20,889 nt of DNA from Candidatus Methanoplasma sp. (GTDB taxonomy: Archaea; Thermoplasmatota; Thermoplasmata; Methanomassiliicoccales; Methanomethylophilaceae), in the NCBI GenBank assembly GCA_031256615.1, contig JAIRQG010000095.1, positions 1 to 20,889 of the forward strand. The letters are read 5' to 3'. Of this stretch, positions 6,561 through 14,654 are shown piece after piece. Every line of letters starts with the position of its first letter. Position 1 is the stretch's first letter. The notes beneath the pieces were generated by a model that was not told the origin of the DNA, made no database searches, and saw only the letters and a list, made by a program, of their open reading frames with translations. The position numbers were made by a program, and so were the translations under genes.

Positions 6561-7624
6561 TGGTGAAAACATTGAGCATCGTTGAAATAATAGAGAAATC
6601 GGGGAGAAACGAAAAGATCACCAGAGATGAGGTCGTGGAACTCCTGTCGATAAAAAAGAAAGAGGATATCTCTGAGCTGTTCGCAGCGGCAAGTTCCATT
6701 AGGGACAAGATGTTTGGAAAGAAGGTCTTCATCTACGGATTCGTTTATTTCTCCACACACTGCAGGAACAACTGCGCGTTCTGTTTTTACAGAAGGACCA
6801 ACCGCCCGCCGCGTTACAGAAAGACGGAAGACGAGGTGCTGGTGTTATCGCACAGCCTCAAAGACGCTGGAATAAATCTGGTGGACCTCACAATGGGAGA
6901 GGACCCGGTCATGTGCGCTGATGACTACAGCGAATTCCTGAACATCGTGAGAAGGGTGAGGGACGAGGTCAACATCTCGATAATGGCATCGCCGGGAGCG
7001 GTTCCGGAAGGCTCTTTCGAAAAGTTCAGGGACGCAGGAACGGATTGGTTCGCATGTTACCAAGAAACCTATAACAGAGAATTGTTCTCAAAACTCAGAT
7101 TGGAACAGGATTTCGATAACAGGCTGAATCAAAAGATATGGGCAAAGAAAGCGGGAATGCTCAGCGAGGACGGCATCATGGTCGGTCTCGGAGAAACATT
7201 CGAAGACAGGGCGGATTCCATTCTTAAAATGGGCTCCCTGGGATGCGAGCAGATACGCGCAATGACATTCGTTCCTCAGAAAGGAACGCCGATGGAGAAT
7301 GTGAAACCCACAGAACCCATAGATGAACTGATATCGATAGCGGTGATGCGTGTCCTGTTCCCGGACAGACTTATACCTGCGTCTCTCGACGTGGAAGGGA
7401 TAGCGGGGCTGAAGAGCAGACTGGACGCCGGCGCCAATGTCATAACATCCATCGTCCCTCCGCATGAGGACCTGGCAGGGGTCGCCCAGCACGAGCTGGA
7501 CATCAACAACGGCCGCAGATCGGTCGAGCATGTCATGCATATGCTGGATGAAATGGGGAAGAAGGCCGCTACCTGTACGGAATATGAAAGTTTTTTGAAA
7601 AAATTAAAAGCAAACAACAAGTGA
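6560..7624 (+). CDS. pylB: Methylornithine synthase PylB (radical SAM)
   Basis: PylB rearranges L-lysine to (3R)-3-methyl-D-ornithine, the first step of pyrrolysine synthesis. Of 354 aa; the radical SAM cluster motif is CRNNCAFC (Cys68, 72, 75, CX3CX2C) followed by FYRRTN, typical of the PylB/BioB/HydE-like group. Further family blocks are DLTMGEDP, MASPGAVP, CYQETYNRELF and the C-terminal substrate region SLDVEGIAGLKSRLDAGANV, which reads as in characterised PylB. Its ATG shares one base with the pylS stop (TGATG), so translation is probably coupled. pylC follows four bases after the TGA. Confidence 0.95.
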   Translation: MVKTLSIVEIIEKSGRNEKITRDEVVELLSIKKKEDISELFAAASSIRDKMFGKKVFIYGFVYFSTHCRNNCAFCFYRRTNRPPRYRKTEDEVLVLSHSLKDAGINLVDLTMGEDPVMCADDYSEFLNIVRRVRDEVNISIMASPGAVPEGSFEKFRDAGTDWFACYQETYNRELFSKLRLEQDFDNRLNQKIWAKKAGMLSEDGIMVGLGETFEDRADSILKMGSLGCEQIRAMTFVPQKGTPMENVKPTEPIDELISIAVMRVLFPDRLIPASLDVEGIAGLKSRLDAGANVITSIVPPHEDLAGVAQHELDINNGRRSVEHVMHMLDEMGKKAATCTEYESFLKKLKANNK

Positions 7625-7628
7625 TCAG

Positions 7629-8789
7629 ATGAAAATAGGAATCGTGGGGGGAGCCCTTCAGGGAATGGAAGCAGTCTTTTTATCAAAGAAAGCGGGATTT
7701 GAGACCTTGGTCATAGACAGGAAGGGAACGGCCCCCGCTCTGTCCCTGTCCGACACGCATGTGGTACTGGATGTCACAAAGGATAAGGAAAAAGCGAAAT
7801 CCATTTTGTACGACTGCGATGCGGTGGTCCCGGCATGCGAGGAGATAGACGCCCTAAAAGCGCTTGACGAGATAATGGAACATTCGGAGATACCGTTCCT
7901 TTTCGATATCGAGGCATATACGATATCGTCATCAAAAGAACGGTCCAATGAGATAATGGCGGAGGTCGGAGTTCCGCTGCCGAGGCCATGGCCGGAATGC
8001 GGTTTTCCCGCGATAGTAAAGCCGTCGTCTCAGAGCGGCAGCATAGGCGTGTCCGCCGTCAACAACAGAAAAGAAATGGATGCGGCGCTGAACACGGTCA
8101 AAGAACTGGGAGACATCCCGATAATACAGGAGTTCGTCTCTGGCAAGAGCGTATCGATCGAGGTTATCGGAAGAGGGGATTCGGCAAGGTCCTTCGTGAC
8201 GACCGAAGTGGTCCTCGATTCCAACTACGATTGCAAGATGGTGCTTTGCGAGCCCGGCATCCTGCCGAAAGAGGACGACGACCTCTTTGCCGATATAGGC
8301 AAAAGGACCGCAGAAGCGATAGGCCTCAACGCGCTTATGGACGTGGAAGCGATCTACACCAAGAACGGCCTCAGGGTTCTGGAGATCGACGCGCGCATCC
8401 CGAGTCAGACCCCCGCTGCGGTATTGGCCGCCACGGACATCAACATACTGGAGGAGCTTGTGTTCTCAGCAATGGGAAAAAGCACCGGCAGGAAGAACAG
8501 GAACGAATGTTCTGCGTATGAGCATTACACAATAGAATGCGGCAGCCTGATCACATGCGGCGAAAAAGCTTTCGGGAAGGTGTCTGAGCCTAGATTCGAG
8601 AGCAGGTTCTTCGGAGCGGATGATGCGATAACCGATTATGCCCCCGGAAAGGACACATGGAGAGCAACCGTGATCACCCGCGGGAAGGACCCGGCCGAGG
8701 TATTGAGGAAAAGAAAGATGTTCATAAGCAGCGTAATGAAAGAGTGCGATCTGGAAGAGTATATCGACAGGTCCCCGAGGATGGTATAA
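7629..8789 (+). CDS. pylC: (2R)-3-methylornithine:lysine ligase PylC (ATP-grasp)
   Basis: PylC joins 3-methylornithine to the epsilon-amino group of a second lysine using ATP. The 386-aa protein opens with the pre-ATP-grasp fold (MKIGIVGGALQGMEAVFL). The ATP-grasp lysine block KPSSQSGSIGV lies at about residues 131-141 and the metal/substrate block LEIDARIPSQTPAAV in the second half. The length is slightly above Methanosarcina PylC (about 363). GTGAT directly before the ATG can act as ribosome site and overlaps the pylB stop region. The stop TAA shares one base with the pylD ATG. Confidence 0.95.
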   Translation: MKIGIVGGALQGMEAVFLSKKAGFETLVIDRKGTAPALSLSDTHVVLDVTKDKEKAKSILYDCDAVVPACEEIDALKALDEIMEHSEIPFLFDIEAYTISSSKERSNEIMAEVGVPLPRPWPECGFPAIVKPSSQSGSIGVSAVNNRKEMDAALNTVKELGDIPIIQEFVSGKSVSIEVIGRGDSARSFVTTEVVLDSNYDCKMVLCEPGILPKEDDDLFADIGKRTAEAIGLNALMDVEAIYTKNGLRVLEIDARIPSQTPAAVLAATDINILEELVFSAMGKSTGRKNRNECSAYEHYTIECGSLITCGEKAFGKVSEPRFESRFFGADDAITDYAPGKDTWRATVITRGKDPAEVLRKRKMFISSVMKECDLEEYIDRSPRMV

Positions 8790-9607
8790 TGACAAGACTC
8801 ACCGATGACATGGTAAAGGGCATAATCGACTCGCTGGACGGCACGAACGATATGCTGATCACATCGACCGGCATGGACACTTTGGAATTGGCGTGCGAAG
8901 CGATAGGCCTAACTCCCGAAATGTTGGACCTTGAGAACATAAAGGTCGGCGTGGTGCCCATCACATCCGGCAAAGGGATCATCAAGAAGTTCTCGGAATC
9001 GGTCGCGGAGATAGCGCGGAAGCTGGGAATGGAGGCATTCGTCACCGAAAATGCAGATGTGACCGGGATTGCCGAAGCCCTTTCCGCCGAGGCCGAGATA
9101 ATATTCATGGCCGATGACATCAAATTCATCGCACTGAACACAACGAACGGAAAATTCTCCCACAATTCGTTCTCCACCGCTGCCGGTTACGTAACTGCGC
9201 TCAAAGGGGCTGCGGGAGGGCTTGCCGGAAAAGAAGTACTGATCTTAGGCGCAGGGAGAGTGGGGAGCATCGCCGCCGAAATGATGGCAGGGATGGGTTC
9301 GTACGTCACCGTATATGATATCGATGCGGAAAAGATGAAACGGCTCTCAGACAGCACCGGCGTGAAGATGACCGCGGACATCAACGGCGCGCTGTCCTCG
9401 CACGATTTTATTCTCAACGCATCGCCTGGAGCTATCGACGGAAGATATCTGAAAGAAGGAGCGATCGTCTCGTCGCCGGGGATACCTTTCGCCTTTGACG
9501 AGCTGGGGATGAAAAAGGCCAAAATGATAATACATGACCCGCTGGACATCGGAGCGGCGGTAATGGCGGTAGAGGCGGCATCGTTCTCCAGGCTCAAAAA
9601 GCCGTGA
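8789..9607 (+). CDS. pylD: Pyrrolysine synthase PylD (dehydrogenase)
   Basis: PylD oxidises L-lysine-N6-3R-methyl-D-ornithine with NAD+ and lets it cyclise to pyrrolysine. The start MTRLTDDMVKGI overlaps the pylC TAA by one base; the frame stays open 44 codons further upstream, but that part lies inside pylC and is not used. The 272-aa product has an N-terminal helical part, then a Rossmann fold with ILGAGRVGS (GAGRVG at about 154-159), an acidic dinucleotide-binding end (VYDID) and the family block ILNASPGAID. Methanosarcina PylD is about 259 aa. It is the last gene of the pyl cluster and ends in TGA. Confidence 0.95.
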   Translation: MTRLTDDMVKGIIDSLDGTNDMLITSTGMDTLELACEAIGLTPEMLDLENIKVGVVPITSGKGIIKKFSESVAEIARKLGMEAFVTENADVTGIAEALSAEAEIIFMADDIKFIALNTTNGKFSHNSFSTAAGYVTALKGAAGGLAGKEVLILGAGRVGSIAAEMMAGMGSYVTVYDIDAEKMKRLSDSTGVKMTADINGALSSHDFILNASPGAIDGRYLKEGAIVSSPGIPFAFDELGMKKAKMIIHDPLDIGAAVMAVEAASFSRLKKP

Positions 9608-9613
9608 GCGGGA

Positions 9614-9634
9614 CCGTTCTTAAGAAAGGAACGG
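9614..9634 (+). terminator. Possible terminator hairpin after pylD
   Basis: CCGTTC (9614-9619) and GAACGG (9629-9634) can form a 6-bp stem seven bases after the pylD stop. No U-run follows, so termination here is uncertain. Confidence 0.3.
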
Positions 9635-9656
9635 CACGCCGTATCACAGGGTAGTT

Positions 9657-9666
9657 TGATATAGGC
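9657..9666 (+). promoter_or_regulatory. TATA-like box of the small gene at 9686
   Basis: TTTGATATAG lies about 20-29 bases before the ATG at 9686. At the usual archaeal distance the transcript would begin at or near that ATG, so the message would be leaderless. That fits the lack of a Shine-Dalgarno there. Confidence 0.4.
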
Positions 9667-9685
9667 TCCAACCTGATACACCGGC

Positions 9686-9922
9686 ATGGAAGAGTACAGG
9701 ATCACAAATCCGGAGATCGTGGAATTAAAGCAGACGATGGGGTTCAGGGTGACCGATTCACGGTGGAGTGAGTTTGTCAGATCCCATCCGGACGGATGCA
9801 CCAGTGCTGAGATGACGAGGTTCGTGAAGCAATGGATGGATCCGCCGTATAAAGTGGAGGGGGACATCGATGCGCACCTGGAAAGGATACTGAAGGTCTT
9901 TGTGGACTTCGTAAGGGGCTGA
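9686..9922 (+). CDS. Small protein of unknown function downstream of pylD
   Basis: Not recognised. The 78-aa product starts MEEYRITNPEIVELKQTM and ends ERILKVFVDFVRG. It is charged, predicted mostly helical, with no cysteines apart from one, no membrane segment and no signal peptide. A coding reading is supported by its own TATA-like box, a codon composition like the neighbours and a TGA stop in a region otherwise full of stops. The gene stands 78 bases after pylD on the same strand but seems to have a separate promoter, so membership in the pyl unit is open. Confidence 0.6.
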   Translation: MEEYRITNPEIVELKQTMGFRVTDSRWSEFVRSHPDGCTSAEMTRFVKQWMDPPYKVEGDIDAHLERILKVFVDFVRG

Positions 9923-10041
9923 TTAGGCAGACCTTTCTTTCCTATCTCAATTTTTTCTTCTTCAGGCGATTTGTGAGCGTTCCGCTGCAGAGCGTTCTTT
10001 TTCAATGATCAGATAAAATGAACAATACCGGACCGAAGGAG

Positions 10042-10055
10042 CACGGAGGTCCCGT
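10042..10055. repeat. Copy 1 of a 14-bp intergenic element
   Basis: CACGGAGGTCCCGT is found here and again at 20342-20355, each preceded by GAAGG and two variable bases. Both copies are in intergenic DNA, and ACGG/CCGT can pair within each. Function unknown. Confidence 0.4.
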
Positions 10056-10081
10056 TCCAGCCGTTCCGGCGGATAAAGATG

Positions 10082-10093
10082 GCCCGTAAGGGC
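10082..10093 (-). terminator. Short hairpin directly after the icd stop
   Basis: On the minus strand GCCC-TTAC-GGGC begins right after the TGA of the dehydrogenase and is followed by a modestly T-rich stretch (CATCTTTATC). Plausible weak terminator. Confidence 0.4.
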
Positions 10094-11320
10094 TCAGTTG
10101 TTTTTCTTGGAAGCCTTTGCATTCTCGATAAAGCCGTTCCAGACCTTCTCAAGGTCCGGCCTTCGGACAGTATCCATGACATACTGTGCGAACTCGTCGC
10201 CGGTGGCGCCCGTGCTTCTTCCCGTCATGACCAGTTTCTTCTCGAATTGGACGCAGACGTCAAGCGCCATGTTCAGCCTTTTTCCTTTCTCGGCTTCACC
10301 GATGTGGTTCATCATCAAGGCCACGGCTTTGATCATACTGCACGGGTCGGCGTATTTTGCCCTGCCCTCGTCCACCATCCTGGGAGCCGATCCGTGTATG
10401 GCCTCGAACATGGCGTATCTCTTGCCGATGTTAGCGCTTCCGGCGGTCCCCACTCCTCCCTGTATCTGAGCAGCCTCGTCCGTGAGGATGTCTCCGTACA
10501 GGTTAGGAAGGACGAACACCTTGAAATCCGATCTTCTGGCAGGGTCTATGAGCTTCGCCGTCATGATATCGATGAACCAACTGTCCCATTTCACTTCCGG
10601 GTATTCTTTGCCGATCCTTTCCATCGTTGACAGGAACTTCCCGTCTGTGGTTTTGATAATGTTCGCTTTTGTCACTAAGGACACATAATTCAATCCGCTC
10701 TTTCTGGCGAAATCGAAGCCTGCCCGTATGATCCTGTCCGTGCCCTGAGTGGTCGCCACGCAGAAATCAATAGCTAGGTCCTCAGTCACATCTGTGCCGT
10801 TGCTTCCCAGCGCGTAACTTCCTTCTGTATTCTCCCTGAAGAATGTCCAGTCGATACCGAGTTCCGGAACGGATACCGGCCTCATATTGGCAAAAAGATC
10901 AAGCTGTTTCCGCATCGCGACATTCGCACTCTCGATGTTCGGCCACGGGTCGCCTTTGCTCGGAGTGGTGGTGGGTCCTTTGAGTATCACGTGACATTTT
11001 TTCAGTTCTTCAAGAGTATCGTCCGGTATGGCTTTCATGACGGCCGCCCTTCTCTCGATGGTCAGCCCGTCAATGACCCTGACCTCTGCCTTTCCGGCCT
11101 TTATTTTGTCGGCAAGCAGGAATTCCATCACTTTCTGGGCGGATGCGCAGATGTACGGGCCAATGCCGTCGCCGCCGCAAACGCCGATTATGAGTTTATC
11201 AAGCTGAGAATAATCGGTCCAGTCCCCTTCCTTTTTAAGATTCTCGACCCTTTTGAGCTGCTGCCTGAGTAATTCGCCGTATTTTTCCTGTGCGGCTTTG
11301 ATGGATTCCTCATGTGTCAT
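10094..11320 (-). CDS. icd: Isocitrate dehydrogenase (isocitrate/isopropylmalate dehydrogenase family)
   Basis: Oxidative decarboxylation of isocitrate to 2-oxoglutarate, most likely for glutamate synthesis in a methanogen with a partial citrate cycle. The start MTHEESIKAAQ gives 408 aa; GTGAT stands seven bases before it, and an in-frame ATG further up (11395) has no support. Visible motifs: GGDGIGP (about 49-55); the isocitrate-binding block SANVAMRKQLDLFANMRP with Ser131, Asn133, Arg137 and Arg147, as in bacterial IDH rather than isopropylmalate dehydrogenase; FRENTEGSYALG; YVSLVTKANI; the metal-binding NLYGDILTDEAA; and AIHGSAPRM. The residues after HGSAP (Arg-Met) match neither the NADP-type Lys-Tyr nor the NAD-type Asp-Ile, so cofactor choice is open. 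Divergent from the MMPL gene. Confidence 0.9.
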   Translation of the reverse strand: MTHEESIKAAQEKYGELLRQQLKRVENLKKEGDWTDYSQLDKLIIGVCGGDGIGPYICASAQKVMEFLLADKIKAGKAEVRVIDGLTIERRAAVMKAIPDDTLEELKKCHVILKGPTTTPSKGDPWPNIESANVAMRKQLDLFANMRPVSVPELGIDWTFFRENTEGSYALGSNGTDVTEDLAIDFCVATTQGTDRIIRAGFDFARKSGLNYVSLVTKANIIKTTDGKFLSTMERIGKEYPEVKWDSWFIDIMTAKLIDPARRSDFKVFVLPNLYGDILTDEAAQIQGGVGTAGSANIGKRYAMFEAIHGSAPRMVDEGRAKYADPCSMIKAVALMMNHIGEAEKGKRLNMALDVCVQFEKKLVMTGRSTGATGDEFAQYVMDTVRRPDLEKVWNGFIENAKASKKNN

Positions 11321-11385
11321 TTGCATCATCACGGAAACGAACTCTTGATAATAAAAATGATGGTCATAAAAACTCCTTGAGAGGA

Positions 11386-11393
11386 TTATATAC
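11386..11393 (+). promoter_or_regulatory. TATA box of the MMPL gene
   Basis: TATATACA-like sequence (ATTATATAC) lies about 25-30 bases before the ATG at 11417. The transcript should start at or just before the ATG, making a leaderless message; no Shine-Dalgarno is seen. Confidence 0.55.
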
Positions 11394-11416
11394 ATCTATG
11401 CAGATGCACTCGTCCC

Positions 11417-14044
11417 ATGATATTCGAAAGGCTTGCGAATGTGATTTTAAAACGTTCGAAACTCATTGTTATCTTGTGGATCATTATCCTGATCTGCGCT
11501 GTACCGATAGCGCTTAAAGCAGGAAGCGTTCTGGATTACGACACCACGAACATGGCGGGACCGGATGCCGAATCCATCAAAGGTGCCATGATAGTAGATG
11601 AATATTTTTACTCTCCTGACACGCAGGTCGAAGCAACCGTCCTTCTTGTAGCAAGCTTTGACACACCGGAAGAGAAAATGCACGCCCTCAGCCTGAACGA
11701 GATCATGCCCAATGAATTCCTTGAGTTCCTTGATAAGAACGGTTTGCATAAGGTAACAGACTTCCAGATATATGGTCTGTACACTGCCTCGGATGATGCG
11801 AACAAAGGGGTCGTGATCTACGCTGTTATCTATGGCGAGCAGATGGTCAATGACAACCTGGTAGCAGGAGATACGCCGGAACTCAGGAAATTCATCGGCA
11901 AAGTGTTGTCCGACCATGATATGACCGGGGTGACAACTTATGTCTCCGGAACTCCTGCGATCGCTTACGACACTGAGGCGTCCGCATCGGAGGACATCTC
12001 AAAGATAGACATATTCTCGGTGCTGATGATCCTGATATTGGTCGGATTGTTCTTCAGGTCTTTTGTGACATCGGCGATGCCGCCCATGACGATCGGTGTG
12101 GCTTTCGGAGTGGTTCTCTGCCTGATGTTCTTCATAGGCTCTGTTCTGGACATCATCTACATGACGGAGATGATCCTCCTGGTGTCAATGCTGGGAGCAG
12201 GGTGTGATTACTGTATTTTCATTTTAGCGAGATACCGTGAAGAAAGGGTTCACGGAGCAGAACATGAGGCTGCTGTCAAGAGCGCCGTCACATGGGCAGG
12301 CGAATCGATAACTACCTCCGGCCTTGCCGTGGTAATAGGGTTCGGCGCGATGTCCATCTGCTCATTCTCAATGATAAGCTCAATGGGCGTCATGCTGGCA
12401 GTAGGCATCATCATCGCGCTCGTGGCGGCCCTCACGCTGATAACCTCAGTACTTGCGATATTAGGAGAAAAGCTGTTCTGGCCGACAAAGATGGAATCGC
12501 TCAAAGAGGGCGGGAAAGCGGAAAAGGGATGGCACGGAAAGATGTCGCGCTTCGGACACAGATACTTTACCAAATCCGTCAACGCGTCTATAAAACATGC
12601 AAAATTGATAATAGCGGTGGCTGTGCTTTTCACAGTGCCGGCAGCCTACATCATGATGACATCCGAATCATCCTATGACATGATAGGCTCAATGTCAACC
12701 GGAGAAGGCAAACAGGGATTGAACGAAATTGGAGAGTACACCAACGGCGGCATGATCATGCCGAGTTATGTGGTCCTCGAGATGGCGGAATCTTTAGGAC
12801 AGATCTATAACGCAGACGGCGCACCTATCGGTCTGCTTTTTTGGAATCCGGACAATGACCCGAAGATCAACGATTACCTGAAAGAACTGTCAACGCTGTC
12901 CTCCACTTTATCCGAAGATGACAACATCGGAGAGGTCTGGGGAGTCTATGCATGGCATGTACCGGCACTTAATGAGAAAATAGTGCCTTTCGTCCCCAAA
13001 GGGGGGATGTCCGACCATGAATATACGATAGCGGTCTATTCGGCTGCTGCAAACGAACTGCCGAATACACTCAAGATGCAGCTGCTTGCGCCCAGCCAGA
13101 AGACGGGCACCAGTTTGCTGGAAGATATAATAAAGATATATGAGACCGCAGCCGCCTCAGGGGTCAAGTATAACAACATGGATCTGAAGGCCGCTTTCGG
13201 AGAGGTAAGATATGACAACGTATATCTGAATGCCATGGTCAACTGGGTCCTGAATTATGTGCTGGCGACATCGGTCGGCGGAGAATCAGGCTACCATTAT
13301 CCTACTGCGTTGACACATGTGAAGTATACTTTTATCACTAAGGATTCCGCAATGTCCGATCGTTCCATGGACACCATACAGTCTGTGGACGGAATGGTGT
13401 CGGAATTCATTGAAAACAACCAAGATATGGTTTCGGACAAGTGGCTTACGGGAAGCGCCGTTGTGATGTATGAGATATCGGAATTGGTCAGCAGCGAATT
13501 CCTTAAGGTGGAGATCCTCGCGGTGGTACTGATATTCATTCTGCTGTTCTTTGTGATGAAGTCCTTTGTGACACCGATACGTTCGATACTCACGATCCTG
13601 ATGAGCGTTGTTTGGACGGTGGCGGTAACACATCTGATCTTTGGGAACCTCATGGGAGAAGGTGTGATATGGATGATCCCGATCATCCTGATAGTGGTGT
13701 GTTTAGGCCTTGGTATGGACTATGATATTTTATTGACCACTCGCATCAAAGAGAACCATCTGCACAGAGGGATGAGCAATGACGACGCGATACGCCACGC
13801 CGTGACGCACTCCGGATCGGTAATAACGATATGCGGCCTGATAATGGGCGGCGCGTTCGGTACGCTGATGCTTTCCGGCACCAACATGCTCCAGGAGTTC
13901 GGGTTCGCGCTGTGCTTTGCGATACTGATCGATGCCCTTCTGGTGCGTACGTACATTGTGCCCGCAGCAATGCACCTTCTCGGCGATCTGAACTGGAAAG
14001 GTCCCAAGTTCATGCAGAAAAAAACAACAAAACCGCCGGAGTGA
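11417..14044 (+). CDS. MMPL/RND-superfamily membrane transporter
   Basis: Large polytopic protein (875 aa) built as two similar halves, the RND plan. Each half has one membrane helix (first at about residues 14-34, second at about 395-412), a large extracytoplasmic domain and a bundle of five helices. The MmpL-type signatures are GAGCDYCIFILARYREE at about 260 in the first half and LGLGMDYDILLTTRIKEN at about 763 in the second, holding the Asp-Tyr pairs that carry the proton relay in this family. Relatives export lipids or hydrophobic compounds, or handle envelope lipids; the substrate here cannot be told. It stands alone, divergent from icd and convergent with the thi operon, with a shared terminator. 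Stop TGA. Confidence 0.9.
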   Translation: MIFERLANVILKRSKLIVILWIIILICAVPIALKAGSVLDYDTTNMAGPDAESIKGAMIVDEYFYSPDTQVEATVLLVASFDTPEEKMHALSLNEIMPNEFLEFLDKNGLHKVTDFQIYGLYTASDDANKGVVIYAVIYGEQMVNDNLVAGDTPELRKFIGKVLSDHDMTGVTTYVSGTPAIAYDTEASASEDISKIDIFSVLMILILVGLFFRSFVTSAMPPMTIGVAFGVVLCLMFFIGSVLDIIYMTEMILLVSMLGAGCDYCIFILARYREERVHGAEHEAAVKSAVTWAGESITTSGLAVVIGFGAMSICSFSMISSMGVMLAVGIIIALVAALTLITSVLAILGEKLFWPTKMESLKEGGKAEKGWHGKMSRFGHRYFTKSVNASIKHAKLIIAVAVLFTVPAAYIMMTSESSYDMIGSMSTGEGKQGLNEIGEYTNGGMIMPSYVVLEMAESLGQIYNADGAPIGLLFWNPDNDPKINDYLKELSTLSSTLSEDDNIGEVWGVYAWHVPALNEKIVPFVPKGGMSDHEYTIAVYSAAANELPNTLKMQLLAPSQKTGTSLLEDIIKIYETAAASGVKYNNMDLKAAFGEVRYDNVYLNAMVNWVLNYVLATSVGGESGYHYPTALTHVKYTFITKDSAMSDRSMDTIQSVDGMVSEFIENNQDMVSDKWLTGSAVVMYEISELVSSEFLKVEILAVVLIFILLFFVMKSFVTPIRSILTILMSVVWTVAVTHLIFGNLMGEGVIWMIPIILIVVCLGLGMDYDILLTTRIKENHLHRGMSNDDAIRHAVTHSGSVITICGLIMGGAFGTLMLSGTNMLQEFGFALCFAILIDALLVRTYIVPAAMHLLGDLNWKGPKFMQKKTTKPPE

Positions 14045-14063
14045 GGCGGTCTTACCTTTTTTT
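14032..14063. terminator. Bidirectional terminator between the MMPL gene and the thi operon
   Basis: ACCGCC (14032-14037) and GGCGGT (14045-14050) form a stem spanning the MMPL stop codon. T-rich sequence (CTTACCTTTTTTT) follows on the plus strand, and TTTTGTTGTTTTTTT follows on the minus strand just after the last thi gene. Confidence 0.75.
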
Positions 14064-14654
14064 GATCCTCTTCCTCAACTCATCCATTGTTGTGTGAGGG
14101 TCTGTGGACCGCATCAAAAGGTTTCTCACACAGATCCCTTTGCATCCCGCGTCGATGACCATGCCGACATTGCCTGTGTCGATCCCGCCGATGGCGAAGA
14201 CCGGTATGCGGACGGAACCGCAGACCTCTTTCAATTCGTTTATTCCCTTTCCTATGGCATCCGGTTTGCATGTGGTCTCAAAGACATTGCCGTATATCAG
14301 ATGGGTCGCGCCGTTCTTTTCCGCTTCCATGGACTCATACTTGGAATGTACGGAGACCCAGACCTCTTCAAAATTGTTCAGTTTGCCTACGTTGGCGATA
14401 AATGGATCGAACGGCAGCTGTACGCGTCCGTTGTTGATGGAAGCAGCTACATTTAGGAATGAGTTGACACAGAACTTAACGTTATGATAATCGCATATCC
14501 GCTGACATTCAACAGCAAGATATCTGTAGCCTGCCTCTGAAAGGTCTTTCTCCCGGAGTATGATCATGTCGGGAGATGCTGTTGCTATCGCCTCGATCTG
14601 ATCTAAGAAGTCCCTCAGAGCACTGATCCTCCTGTCCGTTACTGCGATTATCAT
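14052..14654 (-). CDS. ThiE/TenI-like protein (thiamin phosphate synthase paralogue)
   Basis: Last gene of the thi operon, 200 aa, a TIM barrel of the ThiE/TenI family. It keeps IILREKDL near the start and FAIGGIDTGN with GICVRNLLM near the end (phosphate-binding loops). It differs from the true ThiE of this operon at catalytic positions: the Asn-Asp pair is NSF here, the GVHLGQ-D block is VQLPFD, and the pyrophosphate loop is VFETTCKP instead of IFHTSTKH. That points to a TenI-like role, such as thiazole aromatisation, or a divergent synthase. Its ATG overlaps the thiH stop (ATGA). Stop TAA. Family sure, exact reaction unsure. Confidence 0.82.
   Translation of the reverse strand: MIIAVTDRRISALRDFLDQIEAIATASPDMIILREKDLSEAGYRYLAVECQRICDYHNVKFCVNSFLNVAASINNGRVQLPFDPFIANVGKLNNFEEVWVSVHSKYESMEAEKNGATHLIYGNVFETTCKPDAIGKGINELKEVCGSVRIPVFAIGGIDTGNVGMVIDAGCKGICVRNLLMRSTDPHTTMDELRKRIKKR

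Noticed and set aside
8657..8788. Longer N-terminus for pylD
   Set aside because: The 44 extra codons lie wholly inside pylC in another frame; the TAATG overlap at 8789 is the natural start.
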